Part shown: positions 62,630 through 64,000 of the stretch, one piece after another | How the letters are laid out: every line of letters starts with the position of its first letter | Position numbering within the stretch: the stretch's first letter is position 1 | Origin: Cryobacterium breve | Lineage (GTDB): Bacteria; Actinomycetota; Actinomycetes; Actinomycetales; Microbacteriaceae | NCBI RefSeq assembly: GCF_027594785.1 | Contig: NZ_CP075584.1 | Location: 1,612,001 to 1,676,000 of the forward strand | Length of the DNA stretch: 64,000 nt | Direction: 5' to 3' | Notes under the pieces: model-generated | Databases searched by the model: none | Seen by the model: only the letters and a program-made list of their open reading frames with translations | What the model was told of the DNA's origin: nothing | Position numbers and translations under genes: made by a program

Positions 62630-63960
62630 CAGTCGAACCTTTCGAAGTGGATCTGCCGGGTCGGCAGGCCTGCCGACCGGGCGTCCCGCACGACCTCGTC
62701 CGTCCACTTGCGTGGCCCGCAGATGTAGACGTCGGCCTCGCGGAGCTTGGGGACGAGGGTCGCGAGCGTGATCCGGGCCCGGACCGCGTCGCCGGGGAGC
62801 CAGCTACTGGTTCCCGGGGCGCGTTTGCCGGCGATGATGCGCAGTTCGGCGCCACGTGCCCGGCAGAGGGCCGCGAGTTCTTCGACGAGGTAGGTGTCGT
62901 CGACGGTGCTCGACCGGAGGAGCACGGTCGCCTGCCCGGGAGCGAAGGTGGCGGTCTCGAGAAGCGAGCGGATCGGGGCGACCCCGATGCCCGCGGCGAT
63001 CAGGACGATCCGCGGCGAGGTGCGGGCGAAGTCGGTGAAGAGTCCGTACGGGCCTTCGAAGCTCACCCGGGTGCCGACAGGCAGGCGCGGGAGCGTGGAC
63101 GATGCGTCGCCGAGCCCGCGCACCGTGATGCGGAGGGAATTGTGGGTCGGCGCGGCAGAGAGCGAGAACGGGTGCGCCTGCCACCACAGCCCGGGGGTCC
63201 AGAACCGCCAGATGAAGAACTGCCCGGATTTCGCCTTGAGGCTGCGCAGCTGACGCCCGGACAGGCGGATCGAGACGACCCCGCGGGCTTCCTGGTCGAC
63301 TCCGACCACGGTGAGCCGGGCCCTGAGCGAGCGCACGATCGGGACGATGAAGCGGAAGAGGATGATCGACCCGGCGACGCCGGCATACAGGGCGAGCCAG
63401 TAGTAGCGCTGCAGCGACCCCTCGCGGAACAGGGTGCCGACGCTGAGCTGGTGCGGAATCGCGACGAGCACCGCGACGTAGGACAGCAGGTGCACGAGGT
63501 GCCACACCTCGTAGCGGAACTTGTGCCGCACGATGACGAGCGAGGTGACCACCACGGCGATGAGCAGGCCCAGCCCGAGGAACGCCAGCGGCATGTCCGG
63601 GAGTGAGGTGAACATGATCCAGACCTCGTCGAAGAACCCGGCGGGCTGCACGAGCGCGTACCCGATCGTGAGCAACACCGCGTGGGCGAGGATCAGGTAG
63701 AGCGCCGGCTTGCCGAGCGACTGGTGCAGCGCCATCGCGCTGTCGTGGCCGAAGGCCCGGTCGATCGCGGGCAGCCGCGCGGCGAGCAGCATCATCACGA
63801 GCAGCAGGTCGGTGCCGACCAGCCCGGTGACGATTCCGAGTGCCGTGATGGCATCGGCCGGCGTGCTGATCCTCGCCGCTCCCCCGTCGGCGAGGAAGAC
63901 CGCGACGACGAGCGCCACCGAGACAACCGCGAGGATTTGCAGGGTGTCGGCCAGACGCAT
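62626..63960 (-). CDS. ferric-reductase-like transmembrane flavoprotein (heme b / FAD / NADPH)
   Basis: 444 residues. Six N-terminal helices with paired heme His: LHQSLGKPALYLILAHAVLL (about 78-97) and WHLVHLLSYVAVLVAIPHQL (about 173-192). Then a ferredoxin-reductase module: FAD motif QAHPFSLSAAP near 262, GPYGLFTDFA, NAD motif VLIAAGIGVAPIRSLLE near 319, and YICGPRKWTD near 416. Electrons from cytoplasmic NAD(P)H would cross the membrane to the exported FMN-binding protein encoded next. Intact; start ATG 63960, 40 bp before the window end. Confidence 0.93.
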   Translation of the reverse strand: MRLADTLQILAVVSVALVVAVFLADGGAARISTPADAITALGIVTGLVGTDLLLVMMLLAARLPAIDRAFGHDSAMALHQSLGKPALYLILAHAVLLTIGYALVQPAGFFDEVWIMFTSLPDMPLAFLGLGLLIAVVVTSLVIVRHKFRYEVWHLVHLLSYVAVLVAIPHQLSVGTLFREGSLQRYYWLALYAGVAGSIILFRFIVPIVRSLRARLTVVGVDQEARGVVSIRLSGRQLRSLKAKSGQFFIWRFWTPGLWWQAHPFSLSAAPTHNSLRITVRGLGDASSTLPRLPVGTRVSFEGPYGLFTDFARTSPRIVLIAAGIGVAPIRSLLETATFAPGQATVLLRSSTVDDTYLVEELAALCRARGAELRIIAGKRAPGTSSWLPGDAVRARITLATLVPKLREADVYICGPRKWTDEVVRDARSAGLPTRQIHFERFDW

Positions 63961-64000
63961 CCGCCGCGGGTAATTCGGGTGGATGCGCGGCCGGGCGTTG

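Noticed and set aside
63961..64000. Further gene at the right edge
   Set aside because: Only 40 bp remain, upstream of the reductase start; nothing can be supported.

Overview
The window is GC-rich chromosomal DNA from an actinobacterium, most likely of the family Microbacteriaceae. The signs are strong GC3 bias, leaderless-type promoters, the word GGATGC/GCATCC recurring in all reading frames, and the mycobacterial-type order sucC-sucD / perM / purN-purH. It is ordinary housekeeping and transport DNA. I see no phage, insertion sequence, integron, CRISPR array or replication origin. One tRNA gene (Lys, TTT) lies at 1334-1409.

Layout. 1-3,900: an edge-truncated ECF sigma factor, an unknown protein, tRNA-Lys, a ParB-like small protein, a CPA2 antiporter and a beta-helix protein. 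3,966-9,553: a DUF445 protein, aldose epimerase, a DeoR-type repressor divergent from galT-galK, with a palindrome between them. 9,680-13,370: YbaK, a gamma-carbonic-anhydrase-like protein, and glyA-folD headed by a probable ZTP riboswitch. 13,372-19,729: a complete Mrp-type Na+/H+ antiporter operon (A/B fusion, C, D, E, F, G). 19,861-32,494: amino-acid permease, membrane glycosyltransferase, two MFS exporters, PurU, a TPC-motif P-type ATPase and an Fe-S flavoprotein. 32,667-36,635: PrmC-like methyltransferase, icd, GNAT, an alkyltransferase-like protein and two tandem cupins. 36,632-41,726: the N-acetylglucosamine locus (nagA, nagB, EIIC, GntR regulator, then EIIB-EIIA on the other strand). 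41,861-46,811: a heterodimeric ABC exporter preceded by a candidate leader peptide, and a DDAH-type hydrolase. 46,892-54,051: MscS channel, purH-purN, perM, sucCD. 54,255-60,786: a 928-residue membrane hydrolase, an EamA exporter, VIT1 and DUF3054 proteins, and a MarR/oxidoreductase pair. 60,798-63,960: an acidic protein and an extracytoplasmic flavin electron-transfer module (ApbE, FMN-binding protein, ferric-reductase-like protein).

Four observations stand out. (1) At least sixteen genes, several essential, are broken as read by single-base changes, and twelve of the +1 shifts fall at one motif where GAGCTG appears as GAGCCTG. Removing one C restores a full-length protein each time. This looks like a motif-linked sequencing error, possibly caused by a DNA modification, so I annotate these loci as genes with a frameshift note. 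(2) Eight gene-end intergenic regions carry long inverted repeats built from a short word that differs at every locus. (3) A 26-codon ORF with its own promoter and strong Shine-Dalgarno site precedes the ABC exporter, like known leader-peptide attenuation systems. (4) icd and sucCD share an upstream palindrome. About fifteen genes have a TANNNT hexamer 5-8 nt before the start codon, implying leaderless mRNAs.
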